27,909 nt of DNA from Candidatus Aminicenantota bacterium. Lineage in GTDB: Bacteria; Acidobacteriota; Aminicenantia; UBA2199. Positions 11,501 through 18,800 of this stretch are shown piece by piece. The notes below the pieces were generated by a model. It ran no database searches. It saw only the letters and a list, made by a program, of their open reading frames with translations, and was not told the origin of the DNA. The stretch is from NCBI GenBank assembly GCA_020355945.1, contig CP070627.1, forward strand, positions 6,912,427-6,940,335. The letters run 5' to 3'. Position numbers and translations under genes: made by a program. How positions within the stretch are numbered: position 1 is the stretch's first letter; each line of letters opens with the position of its first letter.

Positions 11501-13298
11501 AAATAGTGAAAAACCTGCCCCGGCAGAATTTCGGGAATATCTCTCCGGCCACCTGCCGGATTATATGATACCATCTTATTTTGTTTTTATTAATAACATT
11601 CCCTTGACCCCCAACGGTAAAATCGACCGCAAGGCATTACCTGAACCGGAATTAAAAAAGGAAGCCCAATATGCCCCGCCCCGGGATGAAGTAGAAAAGA
11701 AGATGGTGGATTTATGGTCCGAGGTACTGGGTGTAAATAAAGATATAATCGGCATCAACTCCAACTTTTTTGAAATAGGCGGTCACTCATTAAAAGCAAC
11801 TATCCTGGTATCCAAATTACACAAAGCATTAGACGTAAAAATCCCATTGACAGTACTATTCAGAACTCCTACCATAAAAGACCTGGCCCTCTATATAAAA
11901 GGTGCAAAACAAGATAAATTCTCTTCCCTCCAACCCGCGGAAAAAAAAGATTATTATCCATTGTCACCAGCCCAAAAGAGACTATATATTTCGCAGCAAA
12001 TGAACATAGAGAGTATCAGCTACAACATGCCGGAAGTCGTAATCCTGGAAGGAATACTGCACCGGGAAAAACTGGAAAAAACCTTCTCTCAATTGATAAA
12101 ACGTCATGAAATTCTCAGGACCTCATTTGAAATGGTAAACGATAACCCCGTCCAGAAAATACACCAATATGTTGACTTCAGGATAACCTATTCCTTGCCA
12201 GCCCATGATGAGGTGGAAAAGATGATCGCGAATTTTGTAAAACCCTTTTACCTGGAAAAAGTACCACTGATACGCATCGAATTGGCAAAAATCCAGGCAC
12301 AAAGTCATATTTTATTGATAGACCTTCACCACATCGTCGCTGATGGAATCTCCATAGGCATCTTTATCAGGGAATTTATGGCACTCTATAATGGAGAAAC
12401 ATTACCACACCCCAGGCTCCAATACAAAGATTTTTCTCAATGGCAAACCAGCCATACTCAAATGAAACAGTTAAATCAGCAGGAAGCCTATTGGTTGAAA
12501 GAATTAGCAGGTGAGATAACCATACTGGATTTACCCTTTGATGATATTCCAGGGGAAATCCCACCCGATGAAGGCCTGGCCCTCTCTTTTGAAATCAAAG
12601 GGGAAAGCGTAAAACAACTAAAAAAACTTGCAATTCAAGAAGATACCACAATGTTCATGCTATTATTAGCTGTATTTAATGTTTTATTAGCAAAAATAAC
12701 CGGCCAGGAAGATATCATCGTAGGAACAGCATTAGCAGGCCGTACCCATGTAGACCTGGAACCAATGATCGGTCTATTCTTAAACACCATCCCCCTCAGG
12801 AATCATCCCCTCCCCAATCAAACCTTTTTAAACTTCCTCAGAGAAGTAAAACAAAAAACATTAGCCGCTTTTGAAAATCAAAGTTATCCCTTCGAGGAAT
12901 TGGCAGCCAAAATCGCAGCCAGGAGAAACAAAGATCAAGCACCGATCTTCAATGTAATGTTCGGACTGCAAAATATCGAAATCCCCCAATTGGAAATTCC
13001 CGGGATAAAATTAAAACCCTATCCCTTTGATATGATAACATCCAAATTCGATCTTATTGTGCTGGGCGTGGAAGGAAAAGAACAGTTAGCTTTCAATATC
13101 CAATACAGGAAAAAATTGTTCAAACCCGAAACCATAGAAAGATTCTGCAAATACTTCAGGCGGATCGTATCCTCTGTCATAGAGAATCCCGAAGAAAAAA
13201 TAAAAGATATAAAGATAATATCCCGCAGGGAAGAAGATGAAATTATTTCGGAAATTAAGATAAAAACAGGGGAAAATGAAGCAGAATTCGATATCTAA
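1830..13298 (+). CDS. Giant NRPS: halfC-A-T-C-A(MT)-T-C-A-T-C
   Basis: A 3,822-residue cytoplasmic NRPS with three modules. Approximate residues: half-C 1-250; A1 255-815 (A3 YTSGTTGQPKG at 441, YGPTETT near 583); T1 Ser863; C2 913-1350 (HHIISDG at 1052); A2 from 1377, interrupted by a methyltransferase at about 1530-1775 and resuming to 2190 (A3 at 1823, YGPTENTT at 1965); T2 Ser2240; C3 2294-2735 (HHIITDG at 2446); A3 2754-3270 (YGPTENTT at 3069); T3 Ser3320; C4 3374-3805 (HHIVADG at 3500). Pocket residues read by eye: A1 D-A-E-D-I-G-T-V-C, close to a lysine code as I recall it; A2 D-I-F-H-L-G-M-T-F, unassigned; A3 D-A-F-W-L-G-G-T-F, the classic valine type. There is no epimerase or thioesterase. 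Its C-terminal C domain must act on the next subunit, gene 4 at 15095. The tail reads GENEAEFDI. A1 and A2 carry low-complexity inserts in their linkers. Confidence 0.96.
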   Translation: MERNVSSYKLAIAADQNVKEREYWLNKLSGDLVKSNFPYDFNRANLNESKRIMQGETFKFPAALFSKSMKLSKGIDVKLHMIMVTGLVILLNKYSGSHDIMIGSPLLKQDIQCEFINTILVFRNEVNHNASFKELLLQVKNTIIGANKNQNYPMERLLKRLNIAMVGRQFPLFDVVILLENLYDKRFIRHIDYNLGFSFLRTKESIEVHMEYNDRLYRQNTIKQIIYHYMHVLDQGLADLNRSISQIQLLSGEEKKQVLFDFNHTYPGVDYPADKTLQQLFAEQAARTPDHIALIGTASETASKNKTFLTYHQLNHRASQVAEVLKNKGIGPDKIVGLMVQFSIEMMVGIMAILKAGGAYLPLDPDYPIKRINYMLQDSAANVLVTTGMLAEEVEEVRRWEGETILLETYSSTLTLTSTSTCQVRSSYRVSPPATLAYVIYTSGTTGQPKGVMVQHRNVIAYLHSFYQEFEITAADTMIQLASYSFDAFVEEVFPLLFKGGKILIPAPFEIMDINALGWLTGKHRVSMIDCTPLLLNEFNKLNSPTLPGHPLKSIHTFISGGDVLKKEYVDNLLKIGRVYNTYGPTETTVCAAYYNYTPSYLETGDDTVIDSTIPIGKPIANYCIYILDTSNTPVPLGVTGELCISGDGVTRGYLNQPERTAEKFIEIKVKVEVEEEEEPREQIPNKHMSHMSYMSYIYKTGDLACWLPDGNIKFSGRKDDQVKIRGYRIETGEIEKQLIQLKQHHINEAIVTAREDEAGEKFLCAYIITKEEFELSQLRNSLAGELPEYMIPSFFVPIEEVPLTKNGKIDKKALPEPEINTGIRYVEPQNQTQKQMQKLWQEVLAFEPIGIIDNFFSIGGHSLKGIQLINEIHKEFNVKVPLAEIFKTPTIKELCLYIKEAEQEQFLSIEALEKKEYYALSSAQKRLYFIQQMEQSTSYNMPLILPLPPIIEANQLESSLKKLLIRHEGLRTSFITVNDEPVQKVHEPDEVEFELEWHNLEPGTQVSGLPALYQRTVKAFIRPFQLSHAPLIRTGILKLPDGSRTWILDIHHIISDGTSHTILANDFLSLYQEKELKPLRLQYKDFSRWQNDLFERGGIKDQENYWLKLYSDSKEISPLNLPYDYKRPEIFTFAGDHYVFILERETLEKLKNLGIQQGSTLYMNILAVLNTLFLIYTGQRDIIIGTGVAGRSHHDIQQIIGMFVNMLAMRNEPQEEKTFRTFLKEVIENSIKAFENQDAQFETLVDKLDTQRDPSRNPLFDISMVVQNFQQIEMENLRIENPGQVELLPLSEKNLPGVNYSSETSKFDMTFFISEIEENLHINIEYYTAIFSPGTVQRLAVHMNNVINAVIHTPSIPLKDIEIISEKEKEEVLYDFNDTVRLFPGNKTLHQLFEEQVEQNPDYIAIIDLEFGALTFRKLNEQANQVANYLYFEKHLQPEQPVGVIMERSLLLLVALLGILKAGAAYVPLDPGYPELRLKDILNEAIIKIVIAQKNKIKTLNRLQWECPSFETFLCLDSHDIYSEEEVEKCGLMDEKLWKYIGESSVDDITGGGWFTSTTGQPFSGEEMREYGDNILEKLKPHLDKNMRVLEIGCGSGITMYRIAPLVRFYYGTDLSGIIIEKNQEQIRQKEHNNIKLACLPAHEIHTLEEKNFDIVIINSVIQSFHGHNYLRSVIRQILDVMADKGILFIGDVMDQDLKEALIRYTMDFKRTHLDKNYQTKTDWSEELFISRAFFEDLTVEFPPIREVEFSNKIYTLENELTLFRYDALLRIDKQAAKPGQGQEKPKSRLRYKYQEDARGPEKYSTKETRYPGTVNAHQLAYVIYTSGSSGRPKGVMVQHNNVVRLIRGSNFIEWEKGDCLLPTGSIAFDISTFEIWAPLLNAIYQVLADESVILNDRELERVIDAYRVTHLHLIPQLFDHLAVVRPEIFKGLRCLLVGGDRVRPGYVNKIRKQYSNLKILHMYGPTENTTFSTFFPIESKYENSLPIGRPVANSTVYILDKYHHVKPIGVYGELCTGGSGVARGYLNNPELTSQRFINYTSQVTHKQETLYPYSPTHPLTPFHSTIYRTGDLARWNAERQMEFAGRMDQQVKIRGFRIETGEIENRLLHYPGIKEAIVIARTDETGDPYLCAYMVPANDYENEKKINVSDLDLYLSTCLPNYMIPSKYVIRDKLPVTSSGKVDRKSLPDPQWEDITGDYTPPQTPLQKSLIRIWADILGIDKSHIGIDSNFFQLGGHSLKATILFTRIHKELNIQVPLAEIFTSQTIRKLSRFIEGAAKNRFTPIKAIEEKEYYTLSSAQKRLYILQQMELSDTLYNMPQVIPLPGEWDIQKIENIFRKLIRRHESLRTDFHIIDGEPVQRIHKEVQFEIEYYDMKEVEVEEKHLEGTKGPAPLSKEPAARSPQPAAALISSFSRSFDLSRAPLVRIGLINMDKGRHILMVDMHHIITDGFSQANLEREFAALLAEKKLPSLRLQYKDYAEWQNSQEQQEIMEGQEKYWLREFSGDLPVLNLITDYPRPIVQSFQGRRLYFFINKEITNALKMLSGETGATLYMILLTALNVLLSKLSGQEEIIIGIPTAGRRHADLQDIIGMFINMLSMKNYPIAGKKFIEFLNEVKERTLEAYENQEYQFEDLVDKISVGRDTSKSPIFDVVFNFLNLSDYRGNIKGTDLNIIGDDGECETKFDIIFQGVEIDIEGVIYFTVEYCTKLYRKETIKRFINFLKKILLEIKDNPEKRLSALELIPGDEKQQILLEFNNTAAWYPREKNLGELFAEQASAAAHHAAAVSVCPGLKPENERGIRDNMYITYRQLNQKSNQLAARLQEKGVKRDTVIGLMVDQSQEMLIGLLGIIKASGAYLPIDPEYPEERKKYMMRDSNSLLLLTQGKYIQQMEDIAEIIRLENDDIYRTPGNQSKFLRQPGDLAYVTYTSGSTGKPKGVMVDQQNVVRLVKNTNYFQFKKKDRLLQTGALEFDASTFEIWGSILNGLTLYFAPKEDILTAGNLKKTIQKHHIGTMWLTSPLFNQLCTVNVEIFGGLRNLLVGGDVLSPVHINMVKTRFPTLNIINGYGPTENTTFSTTFLISRVYEERIPIGAPISNSTAYIVDRLNKLLLPIGVPGELCVGGDGVARGYLNSPELTKKKFLENPFNKGKKLYRTGDTARWLPDGNIEFLGRIDHQVKIRGYRIESGEIERQLLNHTEIREVMILAETDESGDKYLCAYIVSNSEKPAPAEFREYLSGHLPDYMIPSYFVFINNIPLTPNGKIDRKALPEPELKKEAQYAPPRDEVEKKMVDLWSEVLGVNKDIIGINSNFFEIGGHSLKATILVSKLHKALDVKIPLTVLFRTPTIKDLALYIKGAKQDKFSSLQPAEKKDYYPLSPAQKRLYISQQMNIESISYNMPEVVILEGILHREKLEKTFSQLIKRHEILRTSFEMVNDNPVQKIHQYVDFRITYSLPAHDEVEKMIANFVKPFYLEKVPLIRIELAKIQAQSHILLIDLHHIVADGISIGIFIREFMALYNGETLPHPRLQYKDFSQWQTSHTQMKQLNQQEAYWLKELAGEITILDLPFDDIPGEIPPDEGLALSFEIKGESVKQLKKLAIQEDTTMFMLLLAVFNVLLAKITGQEDIIVGTALAGRTHVDLEPMIGLFLNTIPLRNHPLPNQTFLNFLREVKQKTLAAFENQSYPFEELAAKIAARRNKDQAPIFNVMFGLQNIEIPQLEIPGIKLKPYPFDMITSKFDLIVLGVEGKEQLAFNIQYRKKLFKPETIERFCKYFRRIVSSVIENPEEKIKDIKIISRREEDEIISEIKIKTGENEAEFDI
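3066..3094 (+). repeat. In-frame AACCTT/AACCTC hexamer tract
   Basis: Tandem hexamers (AACCTT then AACCTC) translate as TLTLTSTSTC in the A2-A3 linker of the first A domain of the NRPS at 1830. It is the reverse-complement version of the GGTTGAG tracts found at 675, 3834 and 8964. Confidence 0.85.
3834..3866 (+). repeat. In-frame GGTTAA/GGTTGA hexamer tract
   Basis: AAGGTTAAGGTTGAGGTTGAGG followed in the same purine-rich run by GAGGAAGAGGAG; encodes KVKVEVEEEEE in the linker before the YKTGDL motif of the first A domain. The core unit matches the tract at 675-710 and, on the other strand, 3066-3094. Confidence 0.85.
3891..3922 (+). repeat. 9-bp tandem repeat (CATATGTCC x3 plus partial)
   Basis: Units at 3891-3899, 3900-3908 and 3909-3917 (first base C to T in the third), then a partial copy. 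It encodes HMSHMSYMSYIY just before KTGDLACW in the first A domain. Because the unit is nine bases, gain or loss of copies would keep the frame. Confidence 0.9.
6415..7155 (+). other. SAM-dependent methyltransferase domain inserted in an A domain (A2-A3 slot)
   Basis: About 245 residues interrupt the second A domain of the NRPS at 1830, between A2 (LKAGAAYVPLDPGYP) and A3 (YTSGSSGRPKG). SAM-binding motif I reads VLEIGCGSG (6597-6623), followed by YGTDLSG, a typical acidic motif II. The lead-in GGGWFTSTTGQPFSGEEM resembles the start of methyltransferases found in NRPSs. NRPS methyltransferases usually N-methylate the residue on their own module. N- versus C-methylation cannot be decided from motifs here. 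A low-complexity linker (KPGQGQEKPKSR and on) joins it back to A3. A-domain motifs after the insert are intact, so the domain is probably active. Confidence 0.88.
7991..8014 (+). repeat. 8-bp tandem repeat (CTACTCAC x3)
   Basis: Three units, the last CCACTCAC, in the linker before IYRTGDLARW of the methyltransferase-bearing A domain, encoding part of YSPTHPLTP. It occupies the same protein position as the 3834-3922 repeats of the first A domain. An eight-base unit would break the frame if copy number changed by one. Confidence 0.85.
8964..9054 (+). repeat. In-frame palindromic element, copy 2, with CCCGCAG heptamers
   Basis: A GAGGTTGAGGTTGAGGA tract (8964-8980), a decayed version of the GGGAACAAGGGG hairpin (about 8993-9019), then four perfect CCCGCAG units at 9027-9054. 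It lies in the third C domain of the NRPS at 1830, at the same loop, ahead of SFSRSFDLSRAPLV. It encodes a Pro/Ala-rich stretch. Confidence 0.8.
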
Positions 13299-13327
13299 AC
13301 CTTAACCTGTAAATTCTCAAAATTAGC

Positions 13328-13332
13328 AGAGG
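13328..13332 (+). promoter_or_regulatory. Ribosome binding site
   Basis: AGAGG, seven bases before the ATG at 13340. A second AGGA at 13336-13339 touches the start codon and is too close to serve. The 41-base gap also holds ACCTTAACCTG (13299-13309), a remnant of the hexamer repeat seen inside the NRPS genes. Confidence 0.6.
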
Positions 13333-13339
13333 TCCAGGA

Positions 13340-15091
13340 ATGTCAAAAATCATAGATTGCTTATTAATCGGCCATAACCAGGTGAACTTCGATGAATATA
13401 TAAAACGTATTCAAAAGATGGGTAAAAATTCCGGGGCGTACCGGGATCTAAATCTAAGCTTCCTCCAATATGACGGAAAACCCTACCATGCTGCAGGAAT
13501 GTTCAACTACATCCAATCCCATTATTTATCAAACCAAAAAAATTTTAAACCCCTTTGTAATAAAGATACCTTCAGTGCTGCCATCTCTTACCTGGGAACA
13601 TATTTATCCAGGAGGAAATTGACCTTTGATTATATTTTATCCTTTCAAGAGGAAAAACAAAAACTGGCAGAAAAATTGACAAAAGATAATATTTTGACCA
13701 TTGCTATTACCACCACCCTGTATATTACGGTTTTTCCCATTCTTGAGATAATGAATTTTATAAAGCAATACAATCAAACAGCCCGGGTAATTATCGGAGG
13801 CCCTTTCATAGCTACACAAATACGGGCTGCGGATCCCGGCACGCTGCAATTTTTGTTTGATTCAGTCGGGGCTGATATTTACGTAAACAGTTCTCAAGGC
13901 GAAGCAGCTCTGGTGAAAATCATCCATGCACTTAAAAATGACTTGCCTCTTAATGAAATCCCAAATATTCATTATAAAACCGGGAATGGTTATCAAGCAG
14001 CACCACTTGTAAAAGAGAATAACAAACTATCAGAAAATATGGTTAATTGGAATCTATTTGCCGATAAAACCAACGAATATGTTAATATCAGGACTTCCAT
14101 ATCCTGTCCCTTTGCCTGTGCTTTCTGCGGCTTCCCCGAACATGCCGGTCAATATCAAACCGCTGATATAGAAGCAATAGAAAGGGAACTCAATTCTCTC
14201 AAAAAAATCACCACCGTGAAAAGTCTCTACTTTATCGATGATACCATCAATGTCCCCATCAAAAGATTTAAAGAATTTCTTAAAATGCTTAACAAAAATA
14301 AGTATTCATTCCGATGGCAATCTCAAATCAGGTGTCAGTACCTGGACCGGGAAACAGTGAAATTAATGAAACAGAGCGGATGTGAAGGGGTCTTTTTAGG
14401 GTTGGAATCAGGAAACAATCAAATACTTAAAAATATGAACAAAAAAGGCTCCCTGGAAGAATACAAAAAAGGAATCCAACTTTTAAAAAAATATGACATC
14501 ATTACCTTTGGCAGTTTTATCGCAGGATTTCCCGGGGAAACACAGGAGACCCTCCAGGAAACCGCCCATTTCATCGAAGAAAGTGAAATTGACTTTTACC
14601 GGGCGCAGTTGTGGTATTGTGAAACCATTACACCCATCTGGAAACAAAAAGAAAAATATAACATAAAAGGTTCCAATTTTGAATGGAGCCATGGAACAAT
14701 GAATTCAAGAGAAGCAGCCGACCTGGTGGAAGAAATGTTCCTCACAATTAATCAATCAACCTGGCTTCCCCAGTACCAGTTTGACTTCAATACCCTGTTT
14801 CATCTAACAAACCGGGGATTAAATCTGAACCAAATTAAAGGTTTTATAACCATATTTAACCAGGGCATAAAAGAAAAATTGATCCACCCCGGCAAAGATG
14901 AAGTATCAAAAGAACTTATCCACCGATTGGCAAAAACAATAACTTCTCCATCGCTGGATTATCTTAACGGGATGAGAGAAAATACCGAAAACCATCATCT
15001 GGCAAATATAGATATCGCAGAGGTCCCGATTATACATGAGGAAGATTTACAGGCTGATTTTGACCTGGACTGGAATATTAATCAGGAGTAA
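13340..15091 (+). CDS. B12-dependent radical SAM protein, PhpK-like
   Basis: A 583-residue cytoplasmic protein. The N-terminus (IDCLLIGHNQVNF, then GAYRDLNLSFLQYD) and overall layout match my recollection of the PhpK family, whose founder is the cobalamin radical SAM P-methyltransferase of phosphinothricin tripeptide biosynthesis. Residues about 110-205 form a B12-binding-like fold with VIIGGPFIATQ. The 4Fe-4S motif CPFACAFC is at residues 256-263 (bases 14105-14128), followed by FIDDTINVP, GLESGNNQIL and GFPGETQETL, all typical of B12 radical SAM enzymes. No phosphinate biosynthesis genes are visible, so methylation or another radical reaction at carbon of the peptide is more likely than P-methylation. 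The tail, LQADFDLDWNINQE, resembles the acidic-aromatic tails of the NRPS subunits. It lies between two NRPS genes, with the next start only three bases downstream. Confidence 0.88.
   Translation: MSKIIDCLLIGHNQVNFDEYIKRIQKMGKNSGAYRDLNLSFLQYDGKPYHAAGMFNYIQSHYLSNQKNFKPLCNKDTFSAAISYLGTYLSRRKLTFDYILSFQEEKQKLAEKLTKDNILTIAITTTLYITVFPILEIMNFIKQYNQTARVIIGGPFIATQIRAADPGTLQFLFDSVGADIYVNSSQGEAALVKIIHALKNDLPLNEIPNIHYKTGNGYQAAPLVKENNKLSENMVNWNLFADKTNEYVNIRTSISCPFACAFCGFPEHAGQYQTADIEAIERELNSLKKITTVKSLYFIDDTINVPIKRFKEFLKMLNKNKYSFRWQSQIRCQYLDRETVKLMKQSGCEGVFLGLESGNNQILKNMNKKGSLEEYKKGIQLLKKYDIITFGSFIAGFPGETQETLQETAHFIEESEIDFYRAQLWYCETITPIWKQKEKYNIKGSNFEWSHGTMNSREAADLVEEMFLTINQSTWLPQYQFDFNTLFHLTNRGLNLNQIKGFITIFNQGIKEKLIHPGKDEVSKELIHRLAKTITSPSLDYLNGMRENTENHHLANIDIAEVPIIHEEDLQADFDLDWNINQE
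15084..15088 (+). promoter_or_regulatory. Ribosome binding site inside the upstream gene end
   Basis: AGGAG, six bases before the ATG at 15095 and inside the last codons of the radical SAM gene, whose stop is at 15089-15091. The layout suggests coupled translation. Confidence 0.8.
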
Positions 15092-15094
15092 TCG

Positions 15095-15838
15095 ATGGCA
15101 AAAGAGGCATTTTTAAATTTAAAAATTTTTGAAGATGCAAAAAAATTCTGGCTTGAAAAACTAAGCGGGGAATTGAAAGAAATAAAATTACCCCCGGATT
15201 TTATCAATAAAAAAGAGTATAATCCAGCCAAAGCTAGAACCCTACTGCATCAAGAGATAACAAACAATCTAATGCGCATCTGTAAGCATAATGACCTGTC
15301 GTTTTATATATTTCTATTGACCTGCTTAAAAATACTGATCTTTAAAATAACCGCTGAACATGATGTGGTGATTGTTTCTCCCACCAAAGACATTAATATC
15401 CATAAATATAATCGATTTGTTGCTTTCAGGGATTTGCTGCACCCAACCGAAACCTTTAGAGATTTGCTAATGAAAATTAAACAGACCGTCATCGAGGGAT
15501 ATAAAAATCAATTTTACCCCATTGAAAAATTAATCGATGGATTAAATATAAAAGATGAAATCTCATTATTCAAAGTTATATTATCATTGGACAGTATACA
15601 TCCGCAAGAATCGGCCGCCAATATCCCTGGGGGAAACGAAAACGACATTACATTTTCCTTTTGCAAAAATGAAAAAGACGTGGGATGCGATATTGTCTAT
15701 AATGGCCGATTGTTTGCCAGAGATACAATAGAAAGGTGGTTTGATTTTTATTCTTATATTCTCACCCAGGTCATAGGCAATATTAATATCCAGATCAGTG
15801 CGGTAGAATTAATAGACCCAAAGGCAAAAAACGAAGTA
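15095..15838 (+). other. N-terminal half condensation domain (C-lobe only)
   Basis: About 248 residues from KKFWLEKLSGELKEIKLPPDF to the end of a C-domain fold, without the lobe that carries HHxxxDG. It is more diverged than the half-domains at 1830 and 25749 (DVVIVSPTKDIN in place of the IGSPxLKQ segment), but has the same limits. Confidence 0.8.
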
Positions 15839-18800
15839 CTTTTTAAATTTAATCATCCAACCATTCATTCCCCGGAAGATAAAACCCTGCATGAATTGTT
15901 CCAGGACCAGGCCTCAAAAACCCCGGACAGGACAGCAATCGCAGAACCAGATACCAGGCAGTTCATCACCTATGGAGAATTAAATCACAGCGCCAATCAA
16001 TTGGTTCATTGTTTACAAGCCAGAAGAATAATGCCTGGCAGTATTATTGGAATGCTGCTGAAACCCTCAATAAAAATCCCTATTGCCATATTGGGCGTCT
16101 TAAAAATAGGAAGTACCTATCTACCCATAGATCCACAGTATCCAGGAGAAAGAATCATCTATATACTGAAAGACAGCCAGGTAGACACTCTTATCACCGA
16201 TACCAAACAACAGTATAATGAGATTGTTTCCAGGGTAATCCGGCTGCCAGTTGGGGAACCGGGTTCACCCCCCGGGAACGAAACCGTTCATGGCATCGCA
16301 GGGCAGCCGGTATATATCATCTACACCTCAGGCACCACAGGTATACCAAAGGGAGTCGCCGTGCAGCATCGAGGTGTCGTAAATATGCTTATATTTAGAA
16401 AAGAAGAATATAAAATGGATGCCGCGGATGTCTCCCTGCAGTTTTTTTCTTATTCCTTTGATGGTTTTATCACAAGTTTTTTTACCCCGATGATTTCCGG
16501 GGCACGAGTGGTCCTATTGAGTGAAGAATGGATAAAAGATATTACAAAAATCAATCAAACCATCCTCCTCCATCAGGCCACTCATTTTATCAATGTGCCA
16601 GCCCTATTTCAAGCGATAATGGAAAATATTTCCCCACAGGAGGCAGCCTCGCTAAAAGTAATCACCCTGGCAGGAGATAAATTAACTCCCAATATACTGG
16701 AAATATCAAAACAAAAGAATAAAGCCATTGAAATCGTAAATGAATATGGTGTAACAGAAGCATCGGTTATGTCCACCATACATCGCCACCAGGAAAAAGA
16801 TAATAAAATTAGAATCGGACATCCTATCCGCAGCAACCGGATTTATATCATCGATATAGAGGGCAAATTGCAGCCCATTGGGATTCCCGGGGAATTATGC
16901 CTTGCCGGAACCGGCGTGGCCATCGGATATCTCAATAAACAGGAATTAACAAAAGAAAAATTTGTAGACGATCCCTTCACTCCCCTAAAACACCGGTTAA
17001 ACACTGCTGGAAAAATGTATAAAACCGGAGACCTGGCCAGGTGGTTCCCGGACGGAACAATTGAATTCCTGGGAAGAATCGATCATCAAGTGAAAATAAG
17101 GGGATACCGGATCGAATTGGGAGAAATTGAAACTCAACTAAAAAAACATGAACAAATAAAAGAAGCCGTTGTCTTAACCCGTGAAATACAGGCAGGAGAT
17201 AAACACCTGATGGCATACATTGTGTTGTCTGACCCGGACAAAGCAAAAGAAATAACCGCGGCAGAATACGATAAACCGGGAGTCGACAGGGGAATGGCAT
17301 GGAGAGAATATATGTCGAAAAAACTTCCCGACTATATGATCCCATCCTACTTTATTCCCATCGAAGCAATCCCCTTAACTCCCAATGGAAAAATAGATAA
17401 GAAAACTTTACTCGAAATTCTTCCCACCAGTCTGACTCCTTTTGCGGCCCCCAGGGATCCAGTGGAATTAAAGCTGGCTGAAACCTGGTCGGAGATACTG
17501 GCCGTAGATAAACAAAAGATCGGGATAGATACCAATTTCTTTGAATTAGGCGGCCATTCTCTCAATGCCAATGTAGCAGCAGCCAGGATTCACAAGTTAT
17601 TTAATGTGAAAATTTCCCTGGGAAAGATATTTGAATCTTCCACCATAAGAGAATTGGCCCAATACATAAAAAAAGCAGCAAAAAAACAGTTTGCTCCAAT
17701 TCATCCGGTTGAAAAAAAAGAGTATTATCGATTGTCTTCCGCTCAAAAACGCCTGTATATCTTACAGCAAATGGTAAACAGTACAGCCTACAATGTGCCT
17801 TTTCACTTACCAATAGCCGATGACATCCCTGTGGAAAAATTGGAAAAAACCTTTATGAAGTTGATACAGCGGCATGAAAGTCTGAGAACCTCATTTTTTA
17901 TGATCGATAAAGAACCGGTACAACAAATTCACGATACAGTGGAATTTAAAATCCAATATGATGATTTAACCACAAAGGGAACAAGGGGGCTTGCCCCCTT
18001 GTCTAAAGAACCCGCAGCCCGCAGCCTGGAGCCCGAAACAAGTACTAAAGAGGATCTCATTCGTCTCTTTGATCTGACTCAAGCGCCTCTCCTAAGAGTG
18101 GTGTGTGTGAAAGAAAGAGAGGATGCTCCTCGAATAATCTTTATTGACATGCACCACATCATCACTGACGGTACATCCCAGACCATATTGGAAAAGGAAT
18201 TTGTGAGCCTCTTTCGCGACCAAGCCTTGACTCCCCTGCGGCTCCAATACAAGGATTTCTCACAATGGCAAAACCGGGAATTCCAGAATGAATTATTGAG
18301 AGACCAGGAACAGTATTGGACTTCGGTCTTTTCCACCCAACCACCCGTATTGAATCTCCCCACTGATTATCCGCGGCCTTTAATGCAAAGTTTTGAAGGA
18401 AACTGGGTCAATTTTACATTGGGTAACCAGGAAACCGAAATCCTAAAAAATATAGTAAAAGAATATGATTTGACCCTTTATATGATTTTATTGGCTGTAT
18501 TGAATGTATTGTGCTCAAAACTCAGCAGCCAGGAGGATATTGTAATCGGAACCCCTATCGCAGCACGCAGTCATGCCGACCTCCAGCATATTATTGGCAT
18601 GATGGTCAATACCCTGGCCATGAGAAATTACCCTTCCGCCAATAAACCCTTCAACCAATTCTTAACAGAAGTAAAACAACGTACTTTAGAAGCTTACGAG
18701 AACCAGGATTATCCCTTTGAAGAGTTGGTGGAACACATGGCAGTGGAACGGGATACCAGTCGTAATCCGTTATTTGATGTGTTATTAAATTTATTAAACC

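Noticed and set aside
17981..18002. GC-rich hairpins (also 713-736 and 22843-22866) as transcription terminators
   Set aside because: They lie deep inside open reading frames, encode conserved in-frame peptide and are not followed by a T-run.
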